DNA of 64,000 nt from NCBI GenBank assembly GCA_963691705.1, contig OY829541.1, positions 35,414,719-35,478,718 on the forward strand. Reading direction: 5' to 3'. The translations under genes were made by a program, and so were the position numbers. Origin of the DNA: Viola odorata. Taxonomy: Eukaryota; Streptophyta; Magnoliopsida; Malpighiales; Violaceae. This document shows positions 14,501 through 29,700 of this stretch, in pieces. The first letter of the stretch is position 1; every line of letters begins with the position of its first letter. Below the pieces are notes generated by a model. The model searched no databases. It was not told the origin of the DNA and saw only the letters and a list, made by a program, of their open reading frames with translations.

Positions 14501-17390
14501 GGAGGTGCAATACCCCCACTTACACCTTATTTTTCGCACAGTAAGTTCGCGGAGGTGCAATACCCCCACTTACCACCTTATTTTTCGCACAGTAAGTTCG
14601 CCGAGGTGCAATACCCCCACTTACCACCTTATTTTTCGCACGGTAAGTTCGCGGAGGTGCAATACCCCCACTTACCACCTTATTTTTCACACAGTAAGTT
14701 CGCCGAGGTGCAACACCCCCACTTACCACCTTATTTTTCGCACGGTAAGTTCGCGGAGGTGCAATACCCCCACTTACCCCCTTATTTTTCGCACGGTAAG
14801 TTCGCGGAGGTGCAATACCCCCACTTACCACCTTATTTTTCGCACAGTAAGTTCTCGGAGGTGCAATACCCCCACTTACCACCTTATTTTTCGCACAGTA
14901 AGTTCTCGGAGGTGCAATACCCCCACTTACACTTTATTTTTCGCACAGTAAGTTCGCGGAGGTGCAATACCCCCACTTACACTTTATTTTTCGCACAGCA
15001 AGTTCGCGGAGGTGCAATACCCCCACTTACCACCTTATTTTTGGCACAGTAAGTTCGCCGAGGTGCAATACCCCCACTTACCACCTTATTTTTCGCACGG
15101 TAAATTCGCGGAGGTGCAATACCCCCACTTACCACCTTATTTTTCACACCGTAAGTTCGCGGAGGTGCAATACCCCCACTTACACTTTATTTATCGCACA
15201 GTAAGTTCGCGGAGGTGCAATACCCCCACTTACCCCCTTATTTTTCGCACAGTAAGTTCGCGGAGGTGCAATACCCCCACTTACACTTTATTTTTCACAC
15301 AGTAAGTTCGCGGAGGTGCAATACCCCCACTTACACCTTATTTTTCGCACAGTAGGTTCGCGGAGGTGCAATACCCCCACTTACACCTTATTTTTCGCAC
15401 AGTAGGTTCGCGGAGGTGCAATACCCCCACTTACACCTTATTTTTCGCACCGTAGGTTCGCGGAGGTGCAATACCCCCACTTACCACTTGATTTTTCGCA
15501 CCGTAGGTTCGCGGAGGTGCAATACCCCCACTTACCACTTACACCTTATTTTTCGCACAGTAGGTTCGCGGAGGTGCAATACCCCCACTTACCCCCTTAT
15601 TTTTTGCACAGTAAGTTCGCAGAGGTGCAATACCCCCACTTACACTTTATTTTTCACACAGTAAGTTCGCGGAGGTGCAATACCCCCACTTACACCTTAT
15701 TTTTCGCACAGTAGGTTCGCGGAGGTGCAATACCCCCACTTACACCTTATTTTTCGCACAGTAGGTTCGCGGAGGTGCAATATCGCCACTTACCACTTGA
15801 TTTTTCGCACCGTAGGTTCGCGGAGGTGCAATACCCCCACTTACCACTTTATTTTTCGCACAGTAAGTTCGCGGAGGAGTAATACCCCCACTTACCACCT
15901 TATTTTTCGTACAATAAGTTCGCGGAAGTGCAATACCACCACTTACCACCTTATTTTTGGCAGAGTAAGTTCGCGGAGGTGCAATACCCCCACTTACCAC
16001 CTTATTTTTCGCACAGTAAGTTCGCGGAGGTGCAATACCCCCACTTACCACTTTATTTTTCGGACAGTAAGTTCGCGGAGGTGCAATACCCCCACTTACC
16101 ACCTTATTTTTCGCACAGTAAGTTGGCAGAGGTGCAATACCCCCACTTACCACCTTATTTTTCGCACAGTAAGTTCGCGGAGGTGCAATACCCCCACTTA
16201 CACTTTATTTTTCGCACGGTAAGTTCGCGGAGGTGCAGTACCCCCACTTACCACCTTATTTTTCGCACAGTAAGTTCGCGGAGGTGCAATACCCCCACTT
16301 ACCACCTTATTTTTAGCACCGTAAGTTCGCGGAGGTGTAATACCCCCACTTACACTTTAGTTTTCGCCCAGTAAGTTCGCAGAGGTGCAATACCCCCACT
16401 TACACTTTATTTTTCGCACAGTAAGTTCGCGGAGGTGCAATACCCCCACTTACACTTTATTTGTCGCACAGTAAGTTCGCGGAGGTGCAATACCCCCATT
16501 TACACTTTATTTTTCGCACAGTAGGTTCGCGGAGGTGCAATACCCCCACTTACCACTTTATATTTTGTACAGTAAGTTCACGGAGGTGCAATACCCCCAC
16601 TTACCACCTTATTTTTCGCACAGTAAGTTCGCAGAGGTGCAATACCCCCACTTACCACCTTATTTTTCGCACAGTAAGTTCGCAGAGGTGCAATACCCCC
16701 ACTTACACTTTATTTTTCGCACAGCAAGTTCGCGGAGGTGCAATACCCCCACTTACACCTTATTTTTCGCACAGTAAGTTCGCGGAGGTGCAATACCCCC
16801 ACTTACCACCTTATTTTTCGCACAGTAAGTTCGCGGAGGTGCAATACCCCCACTTACACCTTATTTTTCGCACAGTAAGTTCGCGGAGGTGCAATACCCC
16901 CACTTACCACTTTATATTTTGTACAGTAAGTTCACGGAGGTGCAATACCCCCACTTACCACCTTATTTTTCGCACAATAAGTTCGCGGAGGTGCCATACC
17001 CCCACTTACCACCTTATTTTTGGCAGAGTAAGTTCGCGGAGGTGCAATACCCCCACTTACCACCTTATTTTTCGGACAGTAAGTTCGCGGAGGTGCAATA
17101 CCCCCACTTACCACTTTATTTTTCGGACAGTAAGTGCGCGGAGGTGCAATACCCCCACTTACCACCTTATTTTTCGCACAGTAAGTTGGCAGAGGTGCAA
17201 TACCCCCACTTACCACCTTATTTTTCGCACAGTAAGTTCGCAGAGGTGCAATACCCCCACTTACCACCTTATTTTTCGCACAGTAAGTTCGCAGAGGTGC
17301 AATACCCCCACTTACACTTTATTTTTCGCACAGCAAGTTCGCGGAGGTGCAATACCCCCACTTACACCTTATTTTTCGCACAGTAAGTTC
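11570..17390. repeat. Region of about 2-kb higher-order repeats
   Basis: A block with rare changes (units reading CAATATCGCC, then GCATTACC or its parent, then GGAGTAATAC, then GGAAGTGC) starts at 11570, 13441 and 15725, and a further copy lies at 2796. A second marker block with GTCGCACAG and CCCCCATTTACAC lies at 12103, 14228 and 16461, and also at 3583. Spacings are 1,871, 2,284, 2,125 and 2,233 bp, so copies differ by whole numbers of monomers. This pattern fits unequal exchange. Confidence 0.8.
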
Positions 17391-17752
17391 GCGGAGGTGC
17401 AATACCCCCACTTACCACCTTATTTTTCGCACAGTAAGTTCGCCGAGGTGCAATACCCCCACTTACCACCTTATTTTTCGCACGGTAAGTTCGCGGAGGT
17501 GCAAGACCCCCACTTACCACCTTATTTTTCACACAGTAAGTTCGCCGAGGTGCAACACCCCCACTTACCACCTTATTTTTCGCACGGTAAGTTCGCGGAG
17601 GTGCAATACCCCCACTTACCCCCTTATTTTTCGCACGGTAAGTTCGCGGAGGTGCAATACCCCCACTTACCACTTTATTTTTCGCACAGTAAGTTCGCGG
17701 AGGTGCAATACCCCCACTTACACTTTATTTTTCGCACAGTAAGTTCGCGGAG

Positions 17753-20700
17753 GTGCAATACCCCCAGTTACACGTTATTTTTCGCACAGTAAGTTCGCGG
17801 AGGTGCAATACCCCCACTTACCACTTTATTTTTCGTACAGTAAGTTCACGGTGGTGCAATACCCCCACTTACCACCTTATTTTTCGCACAGTAAGTTCGC
17901 GGATGTGCAATACCCCCACTTACACTTTATTTTTCGCACAGTAACTTCGCGGAGGTGCAATACCCCCACTTACCACTTTATTTTTCGCACAGTAAGTTCA
18001 CGGAGGTGCAATACCCCCACTTACCACCTTATTTTTCGCACGGTAAGTTCGCGGAGGTGCAATACCCCCACTTACCACTTTATTTTTAGCACAGTAAGTT
18101 CGCGGAGGTGCAATACCCCCACTTACACTTTATTTTTCGCACAGTAAGTTCGCGGAGGTGCAATACCCCCACTTACACCTTATTTTTCGCACAGTAAGTT
18201 CGCGGAGCTGCAATACCCCCACTTACACTTTAATTTTCGCACAGTAAGTTCGCGGAGGTGCAATACCCCCACTTACACTCTATTTTTCGCACAGTAAGTT
18301 CGCGGAGGAGCAATACCCCCACTTACGCCCTTATTTTTCGCACAGTAAGTTCGCAGAGTTGCAATACCCCCACTTACACTTTATTTTTGGCACAGTAAGT
18401 TCGCGGAGGTGCAATACCCCCAGTTACACTTTATTTTTCGCACAGTAAGTTCGTGGAGGTGCAATACCCCCACTTACACTTTATTTTTCGCACAGCAAGT
18501 TCGCGGAGGTGCAATACCCCCACTTACACCTTATTTTTCGCACAGTAAGTTCGCGGAGGTGCAATACCCCCACTTACCACCTTATTTTTCGCACAGTAAG
18601 TTCGCCGAGGTGCAATACCCCCACTTACCACCTTATTTTTCGAACGGTAAATTCGCGGAGGTGCAATACCCCCACTTACCACCTTATTTTTCACACAGTA
18701 AGTTCGCGGAGCTGCAATACCCCCACTTACACTTTAATTTTCGCACAGTAAGTTCGTGGAGGTGCAACACCCCCACTTACACTCTATTTTTCGCACAGTA
18801 AGTTCGCGGAGGAGCAATACCCCCACTTACCCCCTTATTTTTCGCACAGTAAGTTCGCAGAGTTGCAATACCCCCACTTACACTTTATTTTTGGCACAGT
18901 AAGTTCGCGGAGGTGCAATACCCCCACTTACACTTTATTTTTCGCACAGTAAGTTCGTGGAGGTGCAATACCCCCACTTACACTTTATTTTTCGCACAGC
19001 AAGTTCGCGGAGGTGCAATACCCCCACTTACACCTTATTTTTCGCACAGTAAGTTCGCGGAGGTGCAATACCCCCACTTACCACCTTATTTTTCGCACAG
19101 TAAGTTCGCGGAGGTGTAATACCCCCACTTACCACTTTATTTTTCGCACAGTAAGTTCACGGAGGTGCAATACCCCCACTTACAACCTTATTTTTCGCAC
19201 AGTAAGTTCGCGGAGGTGCAATACCCCCACTTACACTTTATTTTTTGCACGGTAAGTTCGCGGAGGTGCAATACCCCCACTTACCACTTTATTTTTGGCA
19301 CAGTAAGTTCCCGGAGGTGCAATACCCCCACTTACCACCTTATTTTTCGCACGGTAAGTTCGCGGAGGTGCAATACCCCCACTTACCACTTTATTTTTTG
19401 CACAGTAAGTTCGCGGAGGTGCAATACCCCCACTTACACCTTATTTTTTGCACACTAAGTTCGCGCAGGTGTAATACCCCCACTTACACTTTATTTTTCG
19501 CACAGTAAGTTCGCGGAGGTGCAATACCCCCACTTACACTTTATTTTTCACATGGTAAGTTCGCGGAGGTGCAATACCCCCACTTACCACCTTATTTTTC
19601 GCACTGCAAGTTCGCGGAGGTGCAATACCGCCACTTACCACCTTATTTTTGGCACGGTAAGTTCGCGGAGGTGCAATACCCCCACTTACACCCTTATTTT
19701 TCGCACCGTAAGTTCGCGGAGGTGCAATACCCCCACTTACACTTTATTTTTCGCACAGTAAGTTCGCGGAGGTGCAATACCCCCACTTACACTTTATTTT
19801 TCGCACAGAAAGTTCGCGGAGGTGCAATACCCCCACTTACCCCCTTATTTTTCGCACAGTAAGTTCGCAGAGGTGCAATACCCCCACTTACACTTTATTT
19901 TTGGCACAGTAAGTTCGCGGAGGTGCAATACCCCCACTTACACTTTATTTTTCGCACAGTAAGTTCGCGGAGGTGCAATACCCCCACTTACCACTTTATT
20001 TTTCGCACAGTAAGTTCACGGAGGTGCAATACCCCCACTTACAACCTTATTTTTCGCACAGTAAGTTCGCGGAGGTGCAATACCCCCACTTACACTTTAT
20101 TTTTCGCACAGTAAGTTCGCGGAGGTGCAATACCCCCACTTACACTTTATTTTTCGCACAGTAAGTTCGCGGAGGTGCAATACCCCCAGTTACACGTTAT
20201 TTTTCGCACAGTAAGTTCGCGGAGGTGCAATACCCCCACTTACCACTTTATTTTTCGTACAGTAAGTTCACGGTGGTGCAATACCCCCACTTACCACCTT
20301 ATTTTTCGCACAGTAAGTTCGCGGATGTGCAATACCCCCACTTACACTTTATTTTTCGCACAGTAACTTCGCGGAGGTGCAATACCCCCACTTACCACTT
20401 TATTTTTCGCACAGTAAGTTCACGGAGGTGCAATACCCCCACTTACCACCTTATTTTTCGCACGGTAAGTTCGCGGAGGTGCAATACCCCCACTTACCAC
20501 TTTATTTTTAGCACAGTAAGTTCGCGGAGGTGCAATACCCCCACTTACACTTTATTTTTCGCACAGTAAGTTCGCGGAGGTGCAATACCCCCACTTACAC
20601 CTTATTTTTCGCACAGTAAGTTCGCGGAGCTGCAATACCCCCACTTACACTTTATTTTTCGCACAGTAAGTTCGCGGAGGTGCAATACCCCCAGTTACAC

Positions 20701-23700
20701 GTTATTTTTCGCACAGTAAGTTCGCGGAGGTGCAATACCCCCACTTACCACTTTATTTTTCGTACAGTAAGTTCACGGTGGTGCAATACCCCCACTTACC
20801 ACCTTATTTTTCGCACAGTAAGTTCGCGGATGTGCAATACCCCCACTTACACTTTATTTTTCGCACAGTAACTTCGCGGAGGTGCAATACCCCCACTTAC
20901 CACTTTATTTTTCGCACAGTAAGTTCACGGAGGTGCAATACCCCCACTTACCACCTTATTTTTCGCACGGTAAGTTCGCGGAGGTGCAATACCCCCACTT
21001 ACCACTTTATTTTTAGCACAGTAAGTTCGCGGAGGTGCAATACCCCCACTTACACTTTATTTTTCGCACAGTAAGTTCGCGGAGGTGCAATACCCCCACT
21101 TACACCTTATTTTTCGCACAGTAAGTTCGCGGAGGTGCAATACCCCCACTTACCACCTTATTTTTCGCACAGTAAGTTCGCCGAGGTGCAATACCCCCAC
21201 TTACCACCTTATTTTTCGAACGGTAAGTTCGCGGAGGTGCAATACCCCCACTTACCACCTTATTTTTCACACAGTAAGTTCGCGGAGCTGCAATACCCCC
21301 ACTTACACTTTAATTTTCGCACAGTAAGTTCGTGGAGGTGCAACACCCCCACTTACACTCTATTTTTCGCACAGTAAGTTCGCGGAGGAGCAATACCCCC
21401 ACTTACCCCCTTATTTTTCGCACAGTAAGTTCGCAGAGTTGCAATACCCCCACTTACACTTTATTTTTGGCACAGTAAGTTCGCGGAGGTGCAATACCCC
21501 CACTTACACTTTATTTTTCGCACAGTAAGTTCGTGGAGGTGCAATACCCCCACTTACACTTTATTTTTCGCACAGCAAGTTCGCGGAGGTGCAATACCCC
21601 CACTTACACCTTATTTTTCGCACAGTAAGTTCGCGGAGGTGCAATACCCCCACTTACCACCTTATTTTTCGCACAGTAAGTTCGCGGAGGTGTAATACCC
21701 CCACTTACCACTTTATTTTTCGCACAGTAAGTTCACGGAGGTGCAATACCCCCACTTACAACCTTATTTTTCGCACAGTAAGTTCGCGGAGGTGCAATAC
21801 CCCCACTTACACTTTATTTTTCGCACGGTAAGTTCGCGGAGGTGCAATACCCCCACTTACCACTTTATTTTTGGCACAGTAAGTTCACGGAGGTGCAATA
21901 CCCCCACTTACCACCTTATTTTTCGCACGGTAAGTTCGCGGAGGTGCAATACCCCCACTTACCACTTTATTTTTTGCACAGTAAGTTCGCGGAGGTGCAA
22001 TACCCCCACTTACACCTTATTTTTTGCACACTAAGTTCGCGCAGGTGTAATACCCCCACTTACACTTTATTTTTCGCACAGTAAGTTCGCGGAGGTGCAA
22101 TACCCCCACTTACACTTTATTTTTCACATGGTAAGTTCGCGGAGGTGCAATACCCCCACTTACCACCTTATTTTTCGCACTGCAAGTTCGCGGAGGTGCA
22201 ATACCGCCACTTACCACCTTATTTTTGGCACGGTAAGTTCGCGGAGGTGCAATACCCCCACTTACACCCTTATTTTTCGCACCGTAAGTTCGCGGAGGTG
22301 CAATACCCCCACTTACACTTTATTTTTCGCACAGTAAGTTCGCGGAGGTGCAATACCCCCACTTACACTTTATTTTTCGCACAGAAAGTTCGCGGAGGTG
22401 CAATACCCCCACTTACCCCCTTATTTTTCGCACAGTAAGTTCGCAGAGGTGCAATACCCCCACTTACACTTTATTTTTGGCACAGTAAGTTCGCGGAGGT
22501 GCAATACCCCCACTTACACTTTATTTTTCGCACAGTAAGTTCACGGAGGTGCAATACCCCCACTTACACCTTATTTTTCGCACAGTAAGTTCGCTGAGGT
22601 GCAATAACCCCCACTTACACTTTATTTTTCGCACAGTAAGTTCGCGGAGGTGCAATACCCCCACTTACACCTTATTTTTCGCACAGTAAGTTCGCGGAGC
22701 TGCAATACCCCCACTTACACTTTATTTTTCGCACAGCAAGTTCGCGGAGGTGCAATACCCCCACTTACACCTTATTTTTCGCACAGTAAGTTCGCGGAGG
22801 TGCAATACCCCCACTTACACCTTATTTTTTGCACAGTAAGTTCGCTGAGGTGCAATACGCCCACTTACACTTTATTTTTCGCACGGTAAGTTCGCGGAGG
22901 TGCAATAACCCCACTTACCACCTTATTTTTCGCACAGTAAGTTCGCGGAGGTGTAATACCCCCACTTACCACTTTATTTTTCGCACAGTAAGTTCACGGA
23001 GGTGCAATACCCCCACTTACAACCTTATTTTTCGCACAGTAAGTTCGCGGAGGTGCAATACCCCCACTTACACTTTATTTTTCGCACGGTAAGTTCGCGG
23101 AGGTGCAATACCCCCACTTACCACTTTATTTTTCGCACAGTAAGTTCACGGAGGTGCAATACCCCCACTTACCACCTTATTTTTCGCACGGTAAGTTCGC
23201 GGAGGTGCAATACCCCCACTTACCACTTTATTTTTTGCACAGTAAGTTCGCGGAGGTGCAATACCGCCACTTACCACCTTATTTTTGGCACCGTAAGTTC
23301 GCGGAGGTGCAATACCCCCACTTACACTTTATTTTTCGCACAGTAAGTTCGCGGAGGTGCAATACCCCCCACTTACACTTTATTTTTCGCACAGAAAGTT
23401 CGCGGAGGTGCAATACCCCCACTTACCCCCTTATTTTTCGCACAGTAAGTTCGCAGAGGTGCAATACCCCCACTTACACTTTATTTTTGGCACAGTAAGT
23501 TCGCGGAGGTGCAATACCCCCACTTACACTTTATTTTTCGCACAGTAAGTTCGTGGAGGTGCAATACCCCCACTTACACTTTATTTTTCGCACAGCAAGT
23601 TCGCGGAGGTGCAATACCCCCACTTACACCTTATTTTTCGCACAGTAAGTTCGCGGAGGTGCAATACCCCCACTTACCACCTTATTTTTCGCACAGTAAG

Positions 23701-26700
23701 TTCGCGGAGGTGTAATACCCCCACTTACCACTTTATTTTTCGCACAGTAAGTTCACGGAGGTGCAATACCCCCACTTACAACCTTATTTTTCGCACAGTA
23801 AGTTCGCGGAGGTGCAATACCCCCACTTACACTTTATTTTTCGCACGGTAAGTTCGCGGAGGTGCAATACCCCCACTTACCACTTTATTTTTGGCACAGT
23901 AAGTTCCCGGAGGTGCAATACCCCCACTTACCACCTTATTTTTCGCACGGTAAGTTCGCGGAGGTGCAATACCCCCACTTACCACTTTATTTTTTGCACA
24001 GTAAGTTCGCGGAGGTGCAATACCCCCACTTACACCTTATTTTTTGCACACTAAGTTCGCGCAGGTGTAATACCCCCACTTACACTTTATTTTTCGCACA
24101 GTAAGTTCGCGGAGGTGCAATACCCCCACTTACACTTTATTTTTCACATGGTAAGTTCGCGGAGGTGCAATACCCCCACTTACCACCTTATTTTTCGCAC
24201 TGCAAGTTCGCGGAGGTGCAATACCGCCACTTACCACCTTATTTTTGGCACGGTAAGTTCGCGGAGGTGCAATACCCCCACTTACACCCTTATTTTTCGC
24301 ACCGTAAGTTCGCGGAGGTGCAATACCCCCACTTACACTTTATTTTTCGCACAGTAAGTTCGCGGAGGTGCAATACCCCCACTTACACTTTATTTTTCGC
24401 ACAGAACGTTCGCGGAGGTGCAATACCCCCACTTACCCCCTTATTTTTCGCACAGTAAGTTCGCAGAGGTGCAATACCCCCACTTACACTTTATTTTTGG
24501 CACAGTAAGTTCGCGGAGGTGCAATACCCCCACTTACACTTTATTTTTCGCACAGTAAGTTCGCGGAGGTGCAATACCCCCACTTACACCTTATTTTTCG
24601 CACAGTAAGTTCGCTGAGGTGCAATACCCCCACTTACACTTTATTTTTCGCACAGTAAGTTCGCGGAGGTGCAATACCCCCACTTACACCTTATTTTTCG
24701 CACAGTAAGTTCGCGGAGCTGCAATACCCCCACTTACACTTTATTTTTCGCACAGTAAGTTCGTGGAGGTGCAATACCCCCACTTACACTTTATTTTTCG
24801 CACAGCAAGTTCGCGGAGGTGCAATACCCCCACTTACACCTTATTTTTGGCACAGTAAGTTCGCGGAGGTGCAATACCCCCACTTACACCTTATTTTTTG
24901 CACAGTAAGTTCGCTGAGGTGCAATACGCCCACTTACACTTTATTTTTCGCACGGTAAGTTCGCGGAGGTGCAATAACCCCACTTACCACCTTATTTTTC
25001 GCATAGTAAGTTCGCGGAGGTGTAATACCCCCACTTACCACTTTATTTTTCGCACAGTAAGTTCACGGAGGTGCAATACCCCCACTTACAACCTTATTTT
25101 TCGCACAGTAAGTTCGCGGAGGTGCAATACCCCCACTTACACTTTATTTTTCGCACAGTAAGTTCGCGGAGGTGCAATACCCCCACTTACACTTTATTTT
25201 TCGCACAGTAAGTTCGCGGAGGTGCAATACCCCCAGTTACACGTTATTTTTCGCACAGTAAGTTCGCGGAGGTGCAATACCCCCACTTACCACTTTATTT
25301 TTCGTACAGTAAGTTCACGGTGGTGCAATACCCCCACTTACCACCTTATTTTTCGCACAGTAAGTTCGCGGATGTGCAATACCCCCACTTACACTTTATT
25401 TTTCGCACAGTAACTTCGCGGAGGTGCAATACCCCCACTTACCACTTTATTTTTCGCACAGTAAGTTCACGGAGGTGCAATACCCCCACTTACCACCTTA
25501 TTTTTCGCACGGTAAGTTCGCGGAGGTGCAATACCCCCACTTACCACTTTATTTTTAGCACAGTAAGTTCGCGGAGGTGCAATACCCCCACTTACACTTT
25601 ATTTTTCGCACAGTAAGTTCGCGGAGGTGCAATACCCCCACTTACACCTTATTTTTCGCACAGTAAGTTCGCGGAGCTGCAATACCCCCACTTACACTTT
25701 ATTTTTCGCACAGTAAGTTCGCGGAGGTGCAATACCCCCAGTTACACGTTATTTTTCGCACAGTAAGTTCGCGGAGGTGCAATACCCCCACTTACCACTT
25801 TATTTTTCGTACAGTAAGTTCACGGTGGTGCAATACCCCCACTTACCACCTTATTTTTCGCACAGTAAGTTCGCGGATGTGCAATACCCCCACTTACACT
25901 TTATTTTTCGCACAGTAACTTCGCGGAGGTGCAATACCCCCACTTACCACTTTATTTTTCGCACAGTAAGTTCACGGAGGTGCAATACCCCCACTTACCA
26001 CCTTATTTTTCGCACGGTAAGTTCGCGGAGGTGCAATACCCCCACTTACCACTTTATTTTTAGCACAGTAAGTTCGCGGAGGTGCAATACCCCCACTTAC
26101 ACTTTATTTTTCGCACAGTAAGTTCGCGGAGGTGCAATACCCCCACTTACACCTTATTTTTCGCACAGTAAGTTCGCGGAGGTGCAATACCCCCACTTAC
26201 CACCTTATTTTTCGCACAGTAAGTTCGCCGAGGTGCAATACCCCCACTTACCACCTTATTTTTCGAACGGTAAGTTCGCGGAGGTGCAATACCCCCACTT
26301 ACCACCTTATTTTTCACACAGTAAGTTCGCGGAGCTGCAATACCCCCACTTACACTTTAATTTTCGCACAGTAAGTTCGTGGAGGTGCAACACCCCCACT
26401 TACACTCTATTTTTCGCACAGTAAGTTCGCGGAGGAGCAATACCCCCACTTACCCCCTTATTTTTCGCACAGTAAGTTCGCAGAGTTGCAATACCCCCAC
26501 TTACACTTTATTTTTGGCACAGTAAGTTCGCGGAGGTGCAATACCCCCACTTACACTTTATTTTTCGCACAGTAAGTTCGTGGAGGTGCAATACCCCCAC
26601 TTACACTTTATTTTTCGCACAGCAAGTTCGCGGAGGTGCAATACCCCCACTTACACCTTATTTTTCGCACAGTAAGTTCGCGGAGGTGCAATACCCCCAC

Positions 26701-29700
26701 TTACCACCTTATTTTTCGCACAGTAAGTTCGCGGAGGTGTAATACCCCCACTTACCACTTTATTTTTCGCACAGTAAGTTCACGGAGGTGCAATACCCCC
26801 ACTTACAACCTTATTTTTCGCACAGTAAGTTCGCGGAGGTGCAATACCCCCACTTACACTTTATTTTTCGCACGGTAAGTTCGCGGAGGTGCAATACCCC
26901 CACTTACCACTTTATTTTTGGCACAGTAAGTTCACGGAGGTGCAATACCCCCACTTACCACCTTATTTTTCGCACGGTAAGTTCGCGGAGGTGCAATACC
27001 CCCACTTACCACTTTATTTTTTGCACAGTAAGTTCGCGGAGGTGCAATACCCCCACTTACACCTTATTTTTTGCACACTAAGTTCGCGCAGGTGTAATAC
27101 CCCCACTTACACTTTATTTTTCGCACAGTAAGTTCGCGGAGGTGCAATACCCCCACTTACACTTTATTTTTCACATGGTAAGTTCGCGGAGGTGCAATAC
27201 CCCCACTTACCACCTTATTTTTCGCACTGCAAGTTCGCGGAGGTGCAATACCGCCACTTACCACCTTATTTTTGGCACGGTAAGTTCGCGGAGGTGCAAT
27301 ACCCCCACTTACACCCTTATTTTTCGCACCGTAAGTTCGCGGAGGTGCAATACCCCCACTTACACTTTATTTTTCGCACAGTAAGTTCGCGGAGGTGCAA
27401 TACCCCCACTTACACTTTATTTTTCGCACAGAAAGTTCGCGGAGGTGCAATACCCCCACTTACCCCCTTATTTTTCGCACAGTAAGTTCGCAGAGGTGCA
27501 ATACCCCCACTTACACTTTATTTTTGGCACAGTAAGTTCGCGGAGGTGCAATACCCCCACTTACACTTTATTTTTCGCACAGTAAGTTCACGGAGGTGCA
27601 ATACCCCCACTTACACCTTATTTTTCGCACAGTAAGTTCGCTGAGGTGCAATAACCCCCACTTACACTTTATTTTTCGCACAGTAAGTTCGCGGAGGTGC
27701 AATACCCCCACTTACACCTTATTTTTCGCACAGTAAGTTCGCGGAGCTGCAATACCCCCACTTACACTTTATTTTTCGCACAGCAAGTTCGCGGAGGTGC
27801 AATACCCCCACTTACACCTTATTTTTCGCACAGTAAGTTCGCGGAGGTGCAATACCCCCACTTACACCTTATTTTTTGCACAGTAAGTTCGCTGAGGTGC
27901 AATACGCCCACTTACACTTTATTTTTCGCACGGTAAGTTCGCGGAGGTGCAATAACCCCACTTACCACCTTATTTTTCGCACAGTAAGTTCGCGGAGGTG
28001 TAATACCCCCACTTACCACTTTATTTTTCGCACAGTAAGTTCACGGAGGTGCAATACCCCGACTTACAACCTTATTTTTCGCACAGTAAGTTCGCGGAGG
28101 TGCAATACCCCCACTTACACTTTATTTTTCGCACGGTAAGTTCGCGGAGGTGCAATACCCCCACTTACCACTTTATTTTTCGCACAGTAAGTTCACGGAG
28201 GTGCAATACCCCCACTTACCACCTTATTTTTCGCACGGTAAGTTCGCGGAGGTGCAATACCCCCACTTACCACTTTATTTTTTGCACAGTAAGTTCGCGG
28301 AGGTGCAATACCGCCACTTACCACCTTATTTTTGGCACCGTAAGTTCGCGGAGGTGCAATACCCCCACTTACACTTTATTTTTCGCACAGTAAGTTCGCG
28401 GAGGTGCAATACCCCCACTTACACTTTATTTTTCGCACAGAAAGTTCGCGGAGGTGCAATACCCCCACTTACCCCCTTATTTTTCGCACAGTAAGTTCGC
28501 AGAGGTGCAATACCCCCACTTACACTTTATTTTTGGCACAGTAAGTTCGCGGAGGTGCAATACCCCCACTTACACTTTATTTTTCGCACAGTAAGTTCAC
28601 GGAGGTGCAATACCCCCACTTACACCTTATTTTTCGCACAGTAAGTTCGTTGAGGTGCAATACCCCCACTTACACTTTATTTTTCGCACAGTAAGTTCGC
28701 GGAGGTGCAATACCCCCACTTACACCTTATTTTTCGCACAGTAAGTTCGCGGAGCTGCAATACCCCCACTTACACTTTATTTTTCGCACAGTAAGTTCGT
28801 GGAGGTGCAATACCCCCACTTACACTTTATTTTTCGCACAGCAAGTTCGCGGAGGTGCAATACCCCCACTTACACCTTATTTTTGGCACAGTAAGTTCGC
28901 GGAGGTGCAATACCCCCACTTACACCTTATTTTTGGCACAGTAAGTTCGCGGAGGTGCAATACCCCCACTTACACCTTATTTTTTGCACAGTAAGTTCGC
29001 TGAGGTGCAATACGCCCACTTACACTTTATTTTTCGCACGGTAAGTTCGCGGAGGTGCAATAACCCCACTTACCACCTTATTTTTCGCACAGTAAGTTCG
29101 CGGAGGTGTAATACCCCCACTTACCACTTTATTTTTCGCACAGTAAGTTCACGGAGGTGCAATACCCCCACTTACAACCTTATTTTTCGCACAGTAAGTT
29201 CGCGGAGGTGCAATACCCCCACTTACACTTTATTTTTCGCAGGGTAAGTTCGCGGAGGTGCAATACCCCCACTTACCACTTTATTTTTCGCACAGTAAGT
29301 TCACGGAGGTGCAATACCCCCACTTACCACCTTATTTTTCGCACGGTAAGTTCGCGGAGGTGCAATACCCCCACTTACCACTTTATTTTTAGCACAGTAA
29401 GTTCGCGGAGGTGCAATACCCCCACTTACACTTTATTTTTCGCACAGTAAGTTCGCGGAGGTGCAATACCCCCACTTACACTCTATTTTTCGCACAGTAA
29501 GTTCGCGGAGGAGCAATACCCCCACTTACCCCCTTATTTTTCGCACAGTAAGTTCGCAGAGTTGCAATACCCCCACTTACACTTTATTTTTGGCACAGTA
29601 AGTTCGCGGAGGTGCAATACCCCCAGTTACACTTTATTTTTCGCACAGTAAGTTCGTGGAGGTGCAATACCCCCACTTACACTTTATTTTTCGCACAGCA

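Noticed and set aside
16461..17792. A 443-residue open frame in the satellite, and about a hundred shorter ones with MQYPHLHFIFRTV-like repeats
   Set aside because: They are a by-product of the repeat. 51-bp units keep the frame, 50-bp units rotate it through three frames, and a stop appears only where CAGTAA falls in phase. Every frame is open for long stretches, including on the minus strand, and ends depend only on the local 50/51 order.
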